Shown here: positions 31,625-39,827 of the stretch, piece after piece
Layout of the letters: the number at the start of each line of letters is the position of its first letter
Numbering within the stretch: the first letter of the stretch is position 1
Assembly: GCA_016212475.1 (NCBI GenBank)
Contig: JACRGC010000009.1
Coordinates: 62,001 to 126,000 of the forward strand
DNA from: Microcaldota archaeon
GTDB taxonomy: Archaea > Micrarchaeota > Micrarchaeia > Norongarragalinales > SBBD01
Direction: 5' to 3'
DNA length: 64,000 nt
Notes under the pieces: model-generated
What the model saw: the letters and a program-made list of their open reading frames with translations, nothing else
The model's database searches: none
What the model was told of the DNA's origin: nothing
Program-made: the position numbers and the translations under genes

Positions 31625-32620
31625 ATGGGAAAATACGCAAAAGTAATTGCAACTCCAAACATCGCAGTGATCAAATACTGGGGAAAGCGCAATGAAAAGT
31701 TGATGCTTCCAACCAACAGCTCGCTTAGCTTTACAATGGATGAAACTCTCAAAACACAAACCGAAATACAATTTGACGCTGCGTTAAAGGAAGATTCGCT
31801 GATTTTGGATGGAACCCGCCTTGCTGGCAAAGAGTTTGAGGGAGTAGCCAAGGTGTTGGCATATGTTCGGGAAAAATACGGTCAAACACCAAAGGCAAAA
31901 ATCACATCAAAAAACCATTTCCCAACAGCAGCTGGGCTGGCTTCATCAGCTTCAGGCTACGCCGCGCTTGCAGTTTCAATCAATGCGGCTCTAAAGCTGG
32001 ATTTGGATGGATCTGAACTATCAATCATTGCCCGTTTAGGCTCCGGTTCCGCTTCAAGGTCAGTTTACGGCGGATTTGTGGAATGGCAAAAAGGCTCAAA
32101 GCAGGATGGATCCGATTCAATTGCCGTTCAAATAGCTAATGAAAACCACTGGCCAAAGCTTCGGAATGTAATTGCAATAGTTGATCAGGAAAAAAAGAAG
32201 GTTTCAAGCAGGGCAGGCATGGCGGAAACCGTTGCAACTTCAAAACTTTTCAAGGAGCGATTGGAGTTCATGGACCAGAGGGTTGAAAAGATGAAAAAGC
32301 ATGTTTTGGATAGGGATTTTGAATCGTTTGCTAACCTTGCAATGCTGGATTCGGATAACATGCACGCATGCATGGCCGATACAACTCCTAGGATTGTTTA
32401 TTTGAACGATGTAAGCAGGAAAATAATGACTAATGTCAGGTCGCTAAACGACAAGGAAACAATTTGCGGCTACACATTTGATGCAGGCCCAAATGCTCAT
32501 CTTTACACTCTTGAAAAAAACGTACCGGCAATCCAAAAAATGCTCTCAAAAATTGCCGGAGTCAGGGAAATTTTGGTTTGCAAAGTTGGCAATGGCCCAA
32601 GAATTTTGGAAAAAGGGTAA
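31625..32620 (+). CDS. mvaD: Diphosphomevalonate decarboxylase
   Basis: Converts mevalonate 5-diphosphate to isopentenyl diphosphate with ATP and loss of CO2. Signatures: 'IAVIKYWGKRNEKLMLPTN' at the N-terminus, the GHMP glycine/serine loop 'PTAAGLASSASGYAAL', 'RLGSGSASRSVYGGFVEW', and 'GYTFDAGPNAHL', whose Asp is the catalytic residue. All are intact, so a true decarboxylase is expected rather than a kinase-like relative. 331 residues. The next gene, phosphomevalonate kinase, starts 5 bases after the stop. Confidence 0.95.
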   Translation: MGKYAKVIATPNIAVIKYWGKRNEKLMLPTNSSLSFTMDETLKTQTEIQFDAALKEDSLILDGTRLAGKEFEGVAKVLAYVREKYGQTPKAKITSKNHFPTAAGLASSASGYAALAVSINAALKLDLDGSELSIIARLGSGSASRSVYGGFVEWQKGSKQDGSDSIAVQIANENHWPKLRNVIAIVDQEKKKVSSRAGMAETVATSKLFKERLEFMDQRVEKMKKHVLDRDFESFANLAMLDSDNMHACMADTTPRIVYLNDVSRKIMTNVRSLNDKETICGYTFDAGPNAHLYTLEKNVPAIQKMLSKIAGVREILVCKVGNGPRILEKG

Positions 32621-32625
32621 TTATC

Positions 32626-33756
32626 ATGGAATTTTGCGCATCAGCTCCTGGGAAAATCCTCTGGCTTGGGGGGTATTCCGTCCTTGAAAAAGGGAATGTT
32701 TCCCTTGTCACCGCAATTGATAAGCGGGTATTTGCCAAGGCTGAAAAATTGCAAGGAGGGGCGGTGGAATTTATTTTGCCTCAATTCAAGGTTAAAGTTG
32801 AAGGAAAGCTAATAAATGGAAAAATTTTTCTTGAAGGGAAGGGGCCTTTTGAAAAGGCCAAATTTGTAATCGAGGCGGCGAATGCTTGTGTTAGATATTT
32901 GGGCGCAAATACCTTGGGTTTTAGGCTAACAACAATTTCCGATAAGGCATTTGGCCAAGGAAAGAAAACTGGCTTAGGCTCCTCGGCTGCAGTTACCGTT
33001 GCCGCAGTTAGCGCAATTCTTGGATTAAATGGGTATAATTTAACCGATGATAAGGCAAAAATCCTAATCAACAATCTTTCGCAGTTTGCGCATAGTGTTT
33101 CCCAGGGAAAAGTTGGCAGCGGCTTTGATGTTGCATCCGCGGTTTTTGGAACGATAAAATATTCGAGGTATTCTCCCAAAATTTTGGATGGAGTTTCTTC
33201 AAATGGCGATTTTTACTTCAAAACGCAAATCCAGAAAAACTGGGATTATTCGATTATTCCTATTTCCCTCCCAAAAAATTTCATTCCAGTGATTGCATCG
33301 ACAAATTCGCCAACTTCAACAACTGAAATGGTCAGAAAAATAAACCAATACAAGGAAACCGATGGGCTCTACTTTGAAACCATGGAAAAAATCAATTCTG
33401 CAAATGTGCAGGCAATCCAAAACCTAGGCAATTCAGAAAAATTCCTCAAATATTTCGAGGATGGCAGAAGGCTTACAAAAATGCTTGGCGATTTATCCGG
33501 AGCCGATGTGGAGGGCCCCAAATATTTTGCATTGATTTCAAAATCCCTATCAAATGGCGCGTACGTTTGCAAGCTTCCAGGCGCTGGCGGAGGGGATTCG
33601 ATTGCCGCAATTTGCCTTTCAGACAAAAATGCCAGCAAACTTGCGAATTTTTGGGAAAAGCAGGGGATGGATGTTTTGGATGTTGGATTTGGCAAATTCG
33701 GCGTTAAGCGCGAAAGCTTACTTGCATTTAATCATGCCTTCAAGACAAACGCTTAA
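32626..33756 (+). CDS. Phosphomevalonate kinase (ERG8 / GHMP type)
   Basis: GHMP kinase, 376 residues. N-terminus 'SAPGKILWLGGYSVLEKGN' (motif 1), 'GKKTGLGSSAAVTVAAVSAIL' region (motif 2), 'KVGSGFDVASAVFG' with the catalytic-site Asp, and 'KLPGAGGGDSIAAICL' (motif 3). The 'LGGYSVLE' and 'GSGFDVASA' wording matches phosphomevalonate kinase rather than mevalonate or homoserine kinase. With mvk and mvaD this gives the complete classical kinase-kinase-decarboxylase route. The ATG at 32626 is the start; an earlier in-frame ATG lies inside mvaD. Position between mvaD and the isomerase gene supports the call. Confidence 0.9.
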   Translation: MEFCASAPGKILWLGGYSVLEKGNVSLVTAIDKRVFAKAEKLQGGAVEFILPQFKVKVEGKLINGKIFLEGKGPFEKAKFVIEAANACVRYLGANTLGFRLTTISDKAFGQGKKTGLGSSAAVTVAAVSAILGLNGYNLTDDKAKILINNLSQFAHSVSQGKVGSGFDVASAVFGTIKYSRYSPKILDGVSSNGDFYFKTQIQKNWDYSIIPISLPKNFIPVIASTNSPTSTTEMVRKINQYKETDGLYFETMEKINSANVQAIQNLGNSEKFLKYFEDGRRLTKMLGDLSGADVEGPKYFALISKSLSNGAYVCKLPGAGGGDSIAAICLSDKNASKLANFWEKQGMDVLDVGFGKFGVKRESLLAFNHAFKTNA

Positions 33757-33803
33757 ATAATCGCAAAATCCAATACTATTGCTGTTGCTTTAAGAGGGAA
33801 AAT

Positions 33804-34820
33804 ATGGGAATAGAAACTCGGAAAATGGAGCATGTGGAAATCGCCCTAAAAAAGAAAATCGAAGCTCGGGAAAAAACCGCTGGGTTTGAATCCGTGCATT
33901 TCAAGCACTATTCCCTGCCCGAGATGAATTTTAGCCAAATCGATACATCCCAAACCTTCCTTAAGCGCAAATTCAAATTGCCCTTCATGATAGTTTCAAT
34001 GACCGGCGGTTTTTTGGAGGCTGAAAAAATCAACAAGGAGCTTGCAGTTGCAGCTGAATTGGAAGGCATTATGCTTGGGCTTGGATCCCAGCGCGCAATG
34101 CTTGAAAAAAAGGATTTGAGAAAAACCTTTAATGTTCGGGATGTTGCGCCAAAAGTTTTCCTTTGCGGGAATATCGGAGCAGTCCAGCTCCAAAACTATT
34201 CAATCAAGCAAATCGAATCGCTAGTTTCAGATATAGGCGCCAATGCACTTTGCATCCACCTAAATCCGCTGCAAGAAGCAGTGCAAAAAGAGGGCGATAA
34301 GAACTGGCAAAATGCATCGAAATTAATCGGGAAAGTCTGCGATGGGCTTAGCGTTCCTGTGATTGCCAAGGAAACCGGAGCTGGAATCAATAGCGAAGTT
34401 GCACTCGAGCTTGAATCCTTGGGCGTTTCCGCAATTGATGTTTCAGGAGTTGGCGGAACTTCTTGGAGCGCAATTGAACTATTCAGGAAGGGCGCAAAAG
34501 CCGGAGAGCAATTCTGGGACTGGGGCAATAGCACGGTTGATTGCCTTGAGGAGTGCTCAAATTCCGTAAAAATCCCCCTCATTGCAAGCGGAGGCGTAAG
34601 ATCCGGGCTTGATGTTGCAAAATCCATCAGGCTTGGCGCAGCAATTGGGGGCGCTGGGCTTCCATTCATAAAAGCGCAGAATGCAAAAGGGATTGCAGGC
34701 ATTACCGCCGAAATCCAAAAATGGAAAGAAGAGCTAAAAATTGCAATGTTCCTAACCCGGAGCAAAAACCTTGAAGACTTAAGGAAGGCAAAGCTGGAAT
34801 CCGATTGCTGCTGCGACTAA
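33804..34820 (+). CDS. fni: Type 2 isopentenyl-diphosphate isomerase (FMN-dependent)
   Basis: Interconverts IPP and DMAPP using reduced FMN. Family motifs: 'FMIVSMTGGFLEAEKINKEL', 'LGLGSQRAM' , 'CGNIGAVQL', 'HLNPLQEAVQKEGD', 'IAKETGAGI', 'IDVSGVGGTSW' and 'IASGGVRSGLDVAKSI' with the Gly-rich phosphate loop. TIM-barrel, 338 residues. Its end, DCCCD-like Cys cluster (ESDCCCD), is unusual. It completes the mevalonate segment 47 bases after phosphomevalonate kinase. Confidence 0.95.
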   Translation: MGIETRKMEHVEIALKKKIEAREKTAGFESVHFKHYSLPEMNFSQIDTSQTFLKRKFKLPFMIVSMTGGFLEAEKINKELAVAAELEGIMLGLGSQRAMLEKKDLRKTFNVRDVAPKVFLCGNIGAVQLQNYSIKQIESLVSDIGANALCIHLNPLQEAVQKEGDKNWQNASKLIGKVCDGLSVPVIAKETGAGINSEVALELESLGVSAIDVSGVGGTSWSAIELFRKGAKAGEQFWDWGNSTVDCLEECSNSVKIPLIASGGVRSGLDVAKSIRLGAAIGGAGLPFIKAQNAKGIAGITAEIQKWKEELKIAMFLTRSKNLEDLRKAKLESDCCCD

Positions 34821-34877
34821 TTGGGCGATTAAAATTATTGGACCCAAGCCTTTTTGCTAGTCTGTTGATTTTGCCAC

Positions 34878-35603
34878 TTATGCGTAAGCAGGGTTTTCCC
34901 CTATTTCGTTGTATTTTGTGTGCATATCCTTTATCTTATCCATGCTCTGCTTTATTTTTTCCTCAATCACATCCCCTTCCGCAACAAGGGGCTTGACATC
35001 GATTGGAACCTTTATGATTTCTGAGAGTTTTTGCAAAAGCTTTGCGGATCCTTTCGGTTCCATTGGCTGGGATGTTTGTATTAGCAAGTTGGCAGCCGGG
35101 AATTTTTCGGATGCGCACTCCGCAATCAATAGCCCAGAAACGCCTTGCGTTGCGCCTTCCTTTATTGCTTCAACTCCATTTTTTTTCAGCTTTTCGACCA
35201 TTGCGCTTGTGCTTCCAATGCCAAAAATTCCGGGCTTTGGGGTTTCAGAAGCAATGCCGGCAAGCGAGTAGATTTCCCTAACCCCTTTTTCCTTTGCGTA
35301 TTTCAAAATCCTCTGGGAAAGCGCGTAGGCAACTTCTGAAGGGATCACAAACTCTGCAAACAGCACAATCAGGTTGTATTTTTCGGATGCGTATATTCTT
35401 GCAGGCGAAACTGGCATGTAATCGTGGATTGCGGCAATTGGCGGGAAGTGCGAGCTTGAAATGTATCCTATGACCTTCATGCCAAGCTTTTCTGCCATAT
35501 AGGATGCTGAAATCGTTCCAACCATCCCAATTCCGGGGAATCCTTCTATCATGATCGCATTTTTCAATTTCACTTTTTCAACTTCCTTGAAATCAATTAT
35601 CAT
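34878..35603 (-). CDS. PAC2-family protein (proteasome assembly chaperone-like)
   Basis: 241 residues. The signature 'AIMIEGFPGIGMVGTISASY' followed by 'VIGYISSSHFPPIAAIHDYMP' and 'SLAGIASETPKPGIFG' is that of the archaeal PAC2/COG2047 group, related to eukaryotic proteasome assembly chaperones 1/2 and purine-nucleoside phosphorylase-like folds. Biochemical role in archaea unsettled. Convergent with the isomerase gene. The ATG at 35603 is used; three more codons upstream are possible. Confidence 0.85.
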   Translation of the reverse strand: MIIDFKEVEKVKLKNAIMIEGFPGIGMVGTISASYMAEKLGMKVIGYISSSHFPPIAAIHDYMPVSPARIYASEKYNLIVLFAEFVIPSEVAYALSQRILKYAKEKGVREIYSLAGIASETPKPGIFGIGSTSAMVEKLKKNGVEAIKEGATQGVSGLLIAECASEKFPAANLLIQTSQPMEPKGSAKLLQKLSEIIKVPIDVKPLVAEGDVIEEKIKQSMDKIKDMHTKYNEIGENPAYA

Positions 35604-35618
35604 CAAAACCACCCTATG

Positions 35619-36461
35619 TTATACCAGCTGCATTCTCCCAAGCAAATTGAATATCAGGAGGCTGCAAGCTGACAATATACAAAAATAGATCGGCGCTTTT
35701 TTAAGCTTCCCTTCCTGGAGGGCAATTATTGCAGAGCCAATTCCTGCGAGCAAAATCAGGTAAATTTGGATCGCTGCAACAATTGAGGGGAGGATTTCAT
35801 TTTTTGCGTTTGCAACCAATGGATCGGAATTTGAAAATCCAATTCCTGAAACAAAGCCAATTAGGATTGCAATAATTGATGGGATCAAAACCCCAATTGA
35901 TGCAAGGAGCGTGTATTTTTGCATGATGTTTGCAGTTGCATTCTCGGATTGCAGTTTTTGGATTTGCAGCAAATCGCTTCCAAATGATAGGTATGCTTGC
36001 TTGTAGTCCCCACCGGTCCTGTACTCGTCCAAAATAAGCCCAATTGCCCGTTTTGCGATATGGGATTTGCAGCTTTCAATCATTGCCAAAATTGCGTATT
36101 CCGTTGAAAACCCCAAATCGATTTGCCTTTTAGCTTCCAAGAATTTTTTTCCAAGCATTCCTTGGGTTTTCGATAATTCGAAGATTGGGTATTCAAATGG
36201 AAGGCCCTTTGGCTTGGAGGATAGGCTAAGCAGCAAATTTGGGATTTCAAGCTCCATTTCCCCAACGGATTTATCTTCCCTGTACTCTTTTATCAAATGG
36301 CGGATTGCAAATGGGAAAACCATGGCTGCAAGGGAAATTGCAATTTTAAGGTAAACCTGCGATTTTACAAAGCAAAATGAGGCAATCCCAAGAGCAACGG
36401 ATAAAGCAAGCAGTTCGACTGGCTCCTTTTTTGGATTTGAAATAGTTTTCAGTTTTTGCAT
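35619..36461 (-). CDS. TadC/T2SF-type pilus or secretion membrane protein
   Basis: 280 residues. Two N-terminal membrane helices (~16-60), a cytoplasmic four-helix domain with the T2SF motif pattern (LELPNLLLSLSS-like 'MELEIPNLLLSLSSKPKG' and 'DEYRTGGDYKQAYLSFGSDLLQIQ'), then helices at ~195-220, 235-255 and 258-275. Such proteins are the membrane platform of archaeal type IV pili/archaella and pair with a GspE-type ATPase, which is not in this window. Prepilin-like genes lie ~0.7 kb further on the same strand, supporting a pilus-like role. ATG at 36461 chosen. Confidence 0.82.
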   Translation of the reverse strand: MQKLKTISNPKKEPVELLALSVALGIASFCFVKSQVYLKIAISLAAMVFPFAIRHLIKEYREDKSVGEMELEIPNLLLSLSSKPKGLPFEYPIFELSKTQGMLGKKFLEAKRQIDLGFSTEYAILAMIESCKSHIAKRAIGLILDEYRTGGDYKQAYLSFGSDLLQIQKLQSENATANIMQKYTLLASIGVLIPSIIAILIGFVSGIGFSNSDPLVANAKNEILPSIVAAIQIYLILLAGIGSAIIALQEGKLKKAPIYFCILSACSLLIFNLLGRMQLV

Positions 36462-36583
36462 TGGATCATTTTTCCAAGCCCCCAAACCAATTCTTCCTGG
36501 CAAAAATAATAAGGTTTTGCATTGGCCGCCAATTGGATCAGCAAAAGGATATAAAGGGCTTCAACTTAATTTTTCTGATACGT

Positions 36584-36913
36584 ATGGAAGTTGCATGCCC
36601 GCAGTGCGGAAACCCAAATCTTGATGTTGACGAGGCAAATTCCGTTGTTTTTTGCAAGAATTGCGGATTTGCAGTAAAGGTCGATCCTCAATCCGGCAAT
36701 GTGACCCCTCTTAGCGAAGGCGGCGCAGGCGGCGGAGCAATGGAAGCTCCACAAAGCTATGGCAAAAAATCCATATTTGGAACAGACCCGCTCACCTTTT
36801 TCCTTGGAGCAACGGCGGTCCTTTTGCTATCCCTTTACATTTCATTCATTCCGATGTCTTATTTCATGCTCCTCGAATCCGCAGTGATCCTGATTTGGTG
36901 GTATGGCAGGTAG
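36584..36913 (+). CDS. Zinc-ribbon membrane protein, 109 aa
   Basis: N-terminal TFIIB/TFIIS-like zinc ribbon (CPQCGNPNLDVDEANSVVFC then KNCGF: C5, C8, C24, C27), a Gly-rich linker (GGAGGGAMEAP), then two adjacent membrane helices (~68-85, 88-106). Short archaeal proteins with ribbon-plus-TM layout are common and unassigned. The start at 36584 places the Zn ribbon at the N-terminus; the longer frame upstream overlaps the TadC start and is not real. Its last 55 bases overlap a convergent prepilin gene. Confidence 0.78.
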   Translation: MEVACPQCGNPNLDVDEANSVVFCKNCGFAVKVDPQSGNVTPLSEGGAGGGAMEAPQSYGKKSIFGTDPLTFFLGATAVLLLSLYISFIPMSYFMLLESAVILIWWYGR

Positions 36914-37209
36914 CTGTTTTTCCCCCGGCTTCCATTTTCTTCCCTATTGTTGAATAAACCTTCATTCTCGCTCCAATTTCCCCAATCATCGCCCAAATCC
37001 ATCCGCTCATTCCTGTTTCCAATTTGAAAACTTGCCCCCACATTTTCCGGCAATTTATCCAGATGATTGCCAAACAGCCTTCCATCCAGTTTTTTTGCAT
37101 GGGCGTTTGCCTCAAGCCCGGTTTTGGCAATCAACTGCAAAAACATCGATGCAAATGCCAAAATCGCAAGCAGTAAAACCATCGCTTCAAGGCTCAAAAA
37201 TCCCCTCAT
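36859..37209 (-). CDS. Type IV prepilin-like protein with class III signal
   Basis: 116 residues. The start MRG-FLSLEAMVLLLAILAF fits a prepilin signal: basic residue and Gly, then the hydrophobic helix with Glu at position +5. The rest is a short hydrophilic domain rich in Asn, Gly and Glu. It would be cut by the FlaK/PibD-type peptidase and assemble by its hydrophobic N-terminus. Its start overlaps the stop of the next pilin-like gene by 4 bases (ATGA). The 3' end overlaps the convergent zinc-ribbon gene. Confidence 0.72.
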   Translation of the reverse strand: MRGFLSLEAMVLLLAILAFASMFLQLIAKTGLEANAHAKKLDGRLFGNHLDKLPENVGASFQIGNRNERMDLGDDWGNWSENEGLFNNREENGSRGKNSYLPYHQIRITADSRSMK

Positions 37210-37805
37210 GAAAATCCCTCCGGAATCAGGAAAACCGCGCTTATCTCATATTTTTCATAATGCGCAAATCCGCCCAAAAAAATATCCATTCCTGAAAATT
37301 CGGCCAATGCCGCCGGCGATTTTGAAATGGCCCTTTTCGATATCCTTGAATTGCCTTCATCAGAATAAACAATCGAATTCAAAAGGAAATTTGGCTTTTT
37401 GGAAAAATCAATTGTGATTTCGCCAAGTTTATGGCAGTGCGTGCAAATTCCAAATTGTTGGGGATTTGGTGTTTTTCCGCTTTTTCCTTGCAATTCGTAT
37501 CCTTTGGCGCTTCCAAACCAAAGGTTCAAGGAAATCCCGGGCGCCTTGAATTTATCCCCCAGGTTTTTTTCCCACCTCAAAATTTCCAATGCGCAAAACT
37601 TTTCATCCATTTCAGCGGAGTAGCATTCAAGCATCTGGGAAAATGAATTCTTCAAATCCATTTCATCGGATCCTACCCGTTCAAGCAAAATCATCCCCCG
37701 TTTTTGCACTTCGATTTTTTCCTGCGAATTTTGGTAAATTACGAGCATGGTTGAAAATAGCGCAATAAAACCCAAAAGAAAAACAAACCCGAAAACGCCC
37801 CTCAT
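37206..37805 (-). CDS. Pilin-like secreted protein
   Basis: 199 residues. Starts MRGVFGFVFLLGFIALFSTM: MRG followed by a hydrophobic helix, like its downstream partner but without the +5 Glu, so a minor pilin or simple membrane-anchored protein. The outer domain holds four Cys, two in 'ICTHCHK' (a CxxC possibly metal-binding or redox) and two in 'ECYSAEMDEKFCALE'. Family not recognised. The 4-base overlap with the next gene shows they are made together; TadC lies 0.4 kb further downstream on the same strand. Confidence 0.7.
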   Translation of the reverse strand: MRGVFGFVFLLGFIALFSTMLVIYQNSQEKIEVQKRGMILLERVGSDEMDLKNSFSQMLECYSAEMDEKFCALEILRWEKNLGDKFKAPGISLNLWFGSAKGYELQGKSGKTPNPQQFGICTHCHKLGEITIDFSKKPNFLLNSIVYSDEGNSRISKRAISKSPAALAEFSGMDIFLGGFAHYEKYEISAVFLIPEGFS

Positions 37806-37852
37806 GGAAATCAATAAGCAAGGTTAATAAGTTCTTAATGAATATTTGGTTT

Positions 37853-38563
37853 ATGAAAAATCAACTCCTGGTTTATTCCATATTGCTTTTTGGGATGCTA
37901 AGCGCTTATTCGGATTATTCATTTTCCATGGGCATGAAGATAAACGGGGATGGCAGCGCGCATGTCACCGAAAAGACAATCTTCCTATTTGAAAGCTCGG
38001 TTGAAAGAAAGGCATTTGAGATCAACATGAACCTTGGCGAGAGCACAATCCTTGAATGGCGCAAGTTTTCCGAAAAAATAAATTACCACATGAAGGGCAA
38101 AATCTCAAATGTCAAGATAACGGCCAAGCGGGAATTCGATGTCAGCTTCGATGCCGGCGCTGTCATTGTCGATTATGATGTCGATTCCATATTTTCACAA
38201 ACCAAAGTTGGCAGCAGAAGGACCATCTACTCCTTGCTTCCGGACGCGCTTGCCTTTGACCGGACAAAAACCGGCCAAACAAGCATTGGCAACAATTATG
38301 AGCTGTATTTCGAATATCCAATCGATGCGGAGCTGATCGGCGCAGCCCCAGTGTATGATTCAAACGAGAGGAAAATAATGTGGCGGGGGCCAATTGCTGG
38401 CAACTGGGAATTCTCATACGCCAGGGAAATTGCCCTATCCTTGGAAGTTAGCCAATTTTTCATTGAAACGTATGACCGCGCAGCCTCATCCCTTCCATTA
38501 ATCCTTCTTCCTCTTTTTGCCCTTCTTGTCCTGTTCGTGCTTGTAAAGTTCGGACGCAAATAA
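37853..38563 (+). CDS. Secreted protein with C-terminal membrane anchor
   Basis: 236 residues: signal peptide (MKNQLLVYSILLFGMLSAYS), a beta-rich extracellular domain of ~180 residues (e.g. 'MKINGDGSAHVTEKTIFLFES', conserved-looking in archaeal surface proteins), and a C-terminal helix (SLPLILLPLFALLVLFVLV) with a basic tail. The ATG at 37853 fits a TATA-like GTTAATAA near 37823 (leaderless); the ATG at 37838 is the alternative. No recognised family. The last 66 bases overlap the convergent rfcL. Confidence 0.72.
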   Translation: MKNQLLVYSILLFGMLSAYSDYSFSMGMKINGDGSAHVTEKTIFLFESSVERKAFEINMNLGESTILEWRKFSEKINYHMKGKISNVKITAKREFDVSFDAGAVIVDYDVDSIFSQTKVGSRRTIYSLLPDALAFDRTKTGQTSIGNNYELYFEYPIDAELIGAAPVYDSNERKIMWRGPIAGNWEFSYAREIALSLEVSQFFIETYDRAASSLPLILLPLFALLVLFVLVKFGRK

Positions 38564-39712
38564 TGCCTCGTCTTCAGTTAGCTCAAGGTATTTTGAAAAT
38601 CCTTCAATGCGTGATAGGTTTGGCAGGAATTCCAACGCCTCATCCGTTGAAACGTGGATTTTTTTTGCGAGCTTTTTTTTCATGGATTTCAAAAGCTCCC
38701 GGTTTTTCTTTGTTTGGCCAAGCATCTTGATCGACGAGGGAAATTGGTATTTTGAAAATTTCCTATACGTATCTTTTTTGCTCAGGGCAACCCCGGCTGT
38801 TGAAATCGCATTCACGTATTTCAAATACCCCCAGTTCTGCCTAGCCATGATCCTTCCCTTGAAAACATCTGACCTTGAAAGCCAATGGTAAGCCTGCGCC
38901 TGCTCGTAAATATCCTCGTATTCAAGTGCGATGTTTTCGTCGAGCCACTTTATGAACAAGTCATACTCCGATGTATTGTATCCCTCCCCTGCCCTGACTG
39001 CTTCCGAATATTTCATGGTTTTGAAAACCGTCCTGACTGCCTCAAAAATATTGCCCTCACGATCCCTGCGGTTCACGGTTTCCGAATAAACCGAATTCTG
39101 GGTCGCCTGCAAATCATTGATTGCGCCCCTGATGTCCCCCGATGCATTTTTGGCAATTGATTCTGCAATCTCCCCATCCAAAATGCCCTCCTTTTGCTCG
39201 ATTTCCGCAAGCTTTTTCCTAATGCTTGCGGAATTGATTTTCCGGAATTCGATTTGCTTGCAAATAAACCTTACGGTTGAAAGTTTTTGGTCCCAGATAT
39301 CATTGGCAATTAGTGCAATTGGCTGTCCGGATTCTTTTATGATCTGCAAAAGCTGCGCAAACTCTTGCCTATCCGAAACCGAATCGATTTCATCTATTAG
39401 GATTAGCCGCCTATTCCCAAATAATGAATTCGTAGTCGATGCCATTCCGTAGAGTTTTTTTAGGGTTTCGCCATCCCGCAAATCAGATGCGTTTGTTTCA
39501 AGGATGTCCCAGCCCATTTCATAAGCAAGCGCCCTTGCAGCCGAGGTTTTCCCAACCCCGTATGTTCCGTGCAAAAGGAGCGGCTGTGATTTTTTCCCCC
39601 GCTCTATTTCAAGCGCCCATTTGCGCATCTCCTCTTTTGCATCCTCATTGCCGGCAATTTCCTTAAGCGTTTGGGGCGCGTATTTTTGGAGCCAGATCTG
39701 CGAATTTTCCAT
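38498..39712 (-). CDS. rfcL: Replication factor C large subunit
   Basis: Clamp loader ATPase that opens the PCNA ring with RfcS. Walker A HGTYGVGKTS (49-57), Walker B LILIDEID (103-110), sensor-1 region 'ALIANDIWDQ', and an AAA+ lid with 'KNASGDIRGAINDLQ'. The C-terminal collar domain follows, ending in a Lys-rich tail (QDKKGKKRKKD). At 404 residues it is shorter than most archaeal RfcL (about 450-500), mainly through loss of the C-terminal extension; no PIP box is obvious. The 3' end overlaps the convergent secreted protein gene. Confidence 0.95.
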   Translation of the reverse strand: MENSQIWLQKYAPQTLKEIAGNEDAKEEMRKWALEIERGKKSQPLLLHGTYGVGKTSAARALAYEMGWDILETNASDLRDGETLKKLYGMASTTNSLFGNRRLILIDEIDSVSDRQEFAQLLQIIKESGQPIALIANDIWDQKLSTVRFICKQIEFRKINSASIRKKLAEIEQKEGILDGEIAESIAKNASGDIRGAINDLQATQNSVYSETVNRRDREGNIFEAVRTVFKTMKYSEAVRAGEGYNTSEYDLFIKWLDENIALEYEDIYEQAQAYHWLSRSDVFKGRIMARQNWGYLKYVNAISTAGVALSKKDTYRKFSKYQFPSSIKMLGQTKKNRELLKSMKKKLAKKIHVSTDEALEFLPNLSRIEGFSKYLELTEDEALFASELYKHEQDKKGKKRKKD

Positions 39713-39827
39713 AACTTAACTTCCCAATTGAAATTGCACGGGAATATTTATTATGACCAACCCAAGGGGGGTGCGCCCATTAGATTTGCAATATAAGCTT
39801 TGACAATCAAAATTCAGTGGAGGAAAT

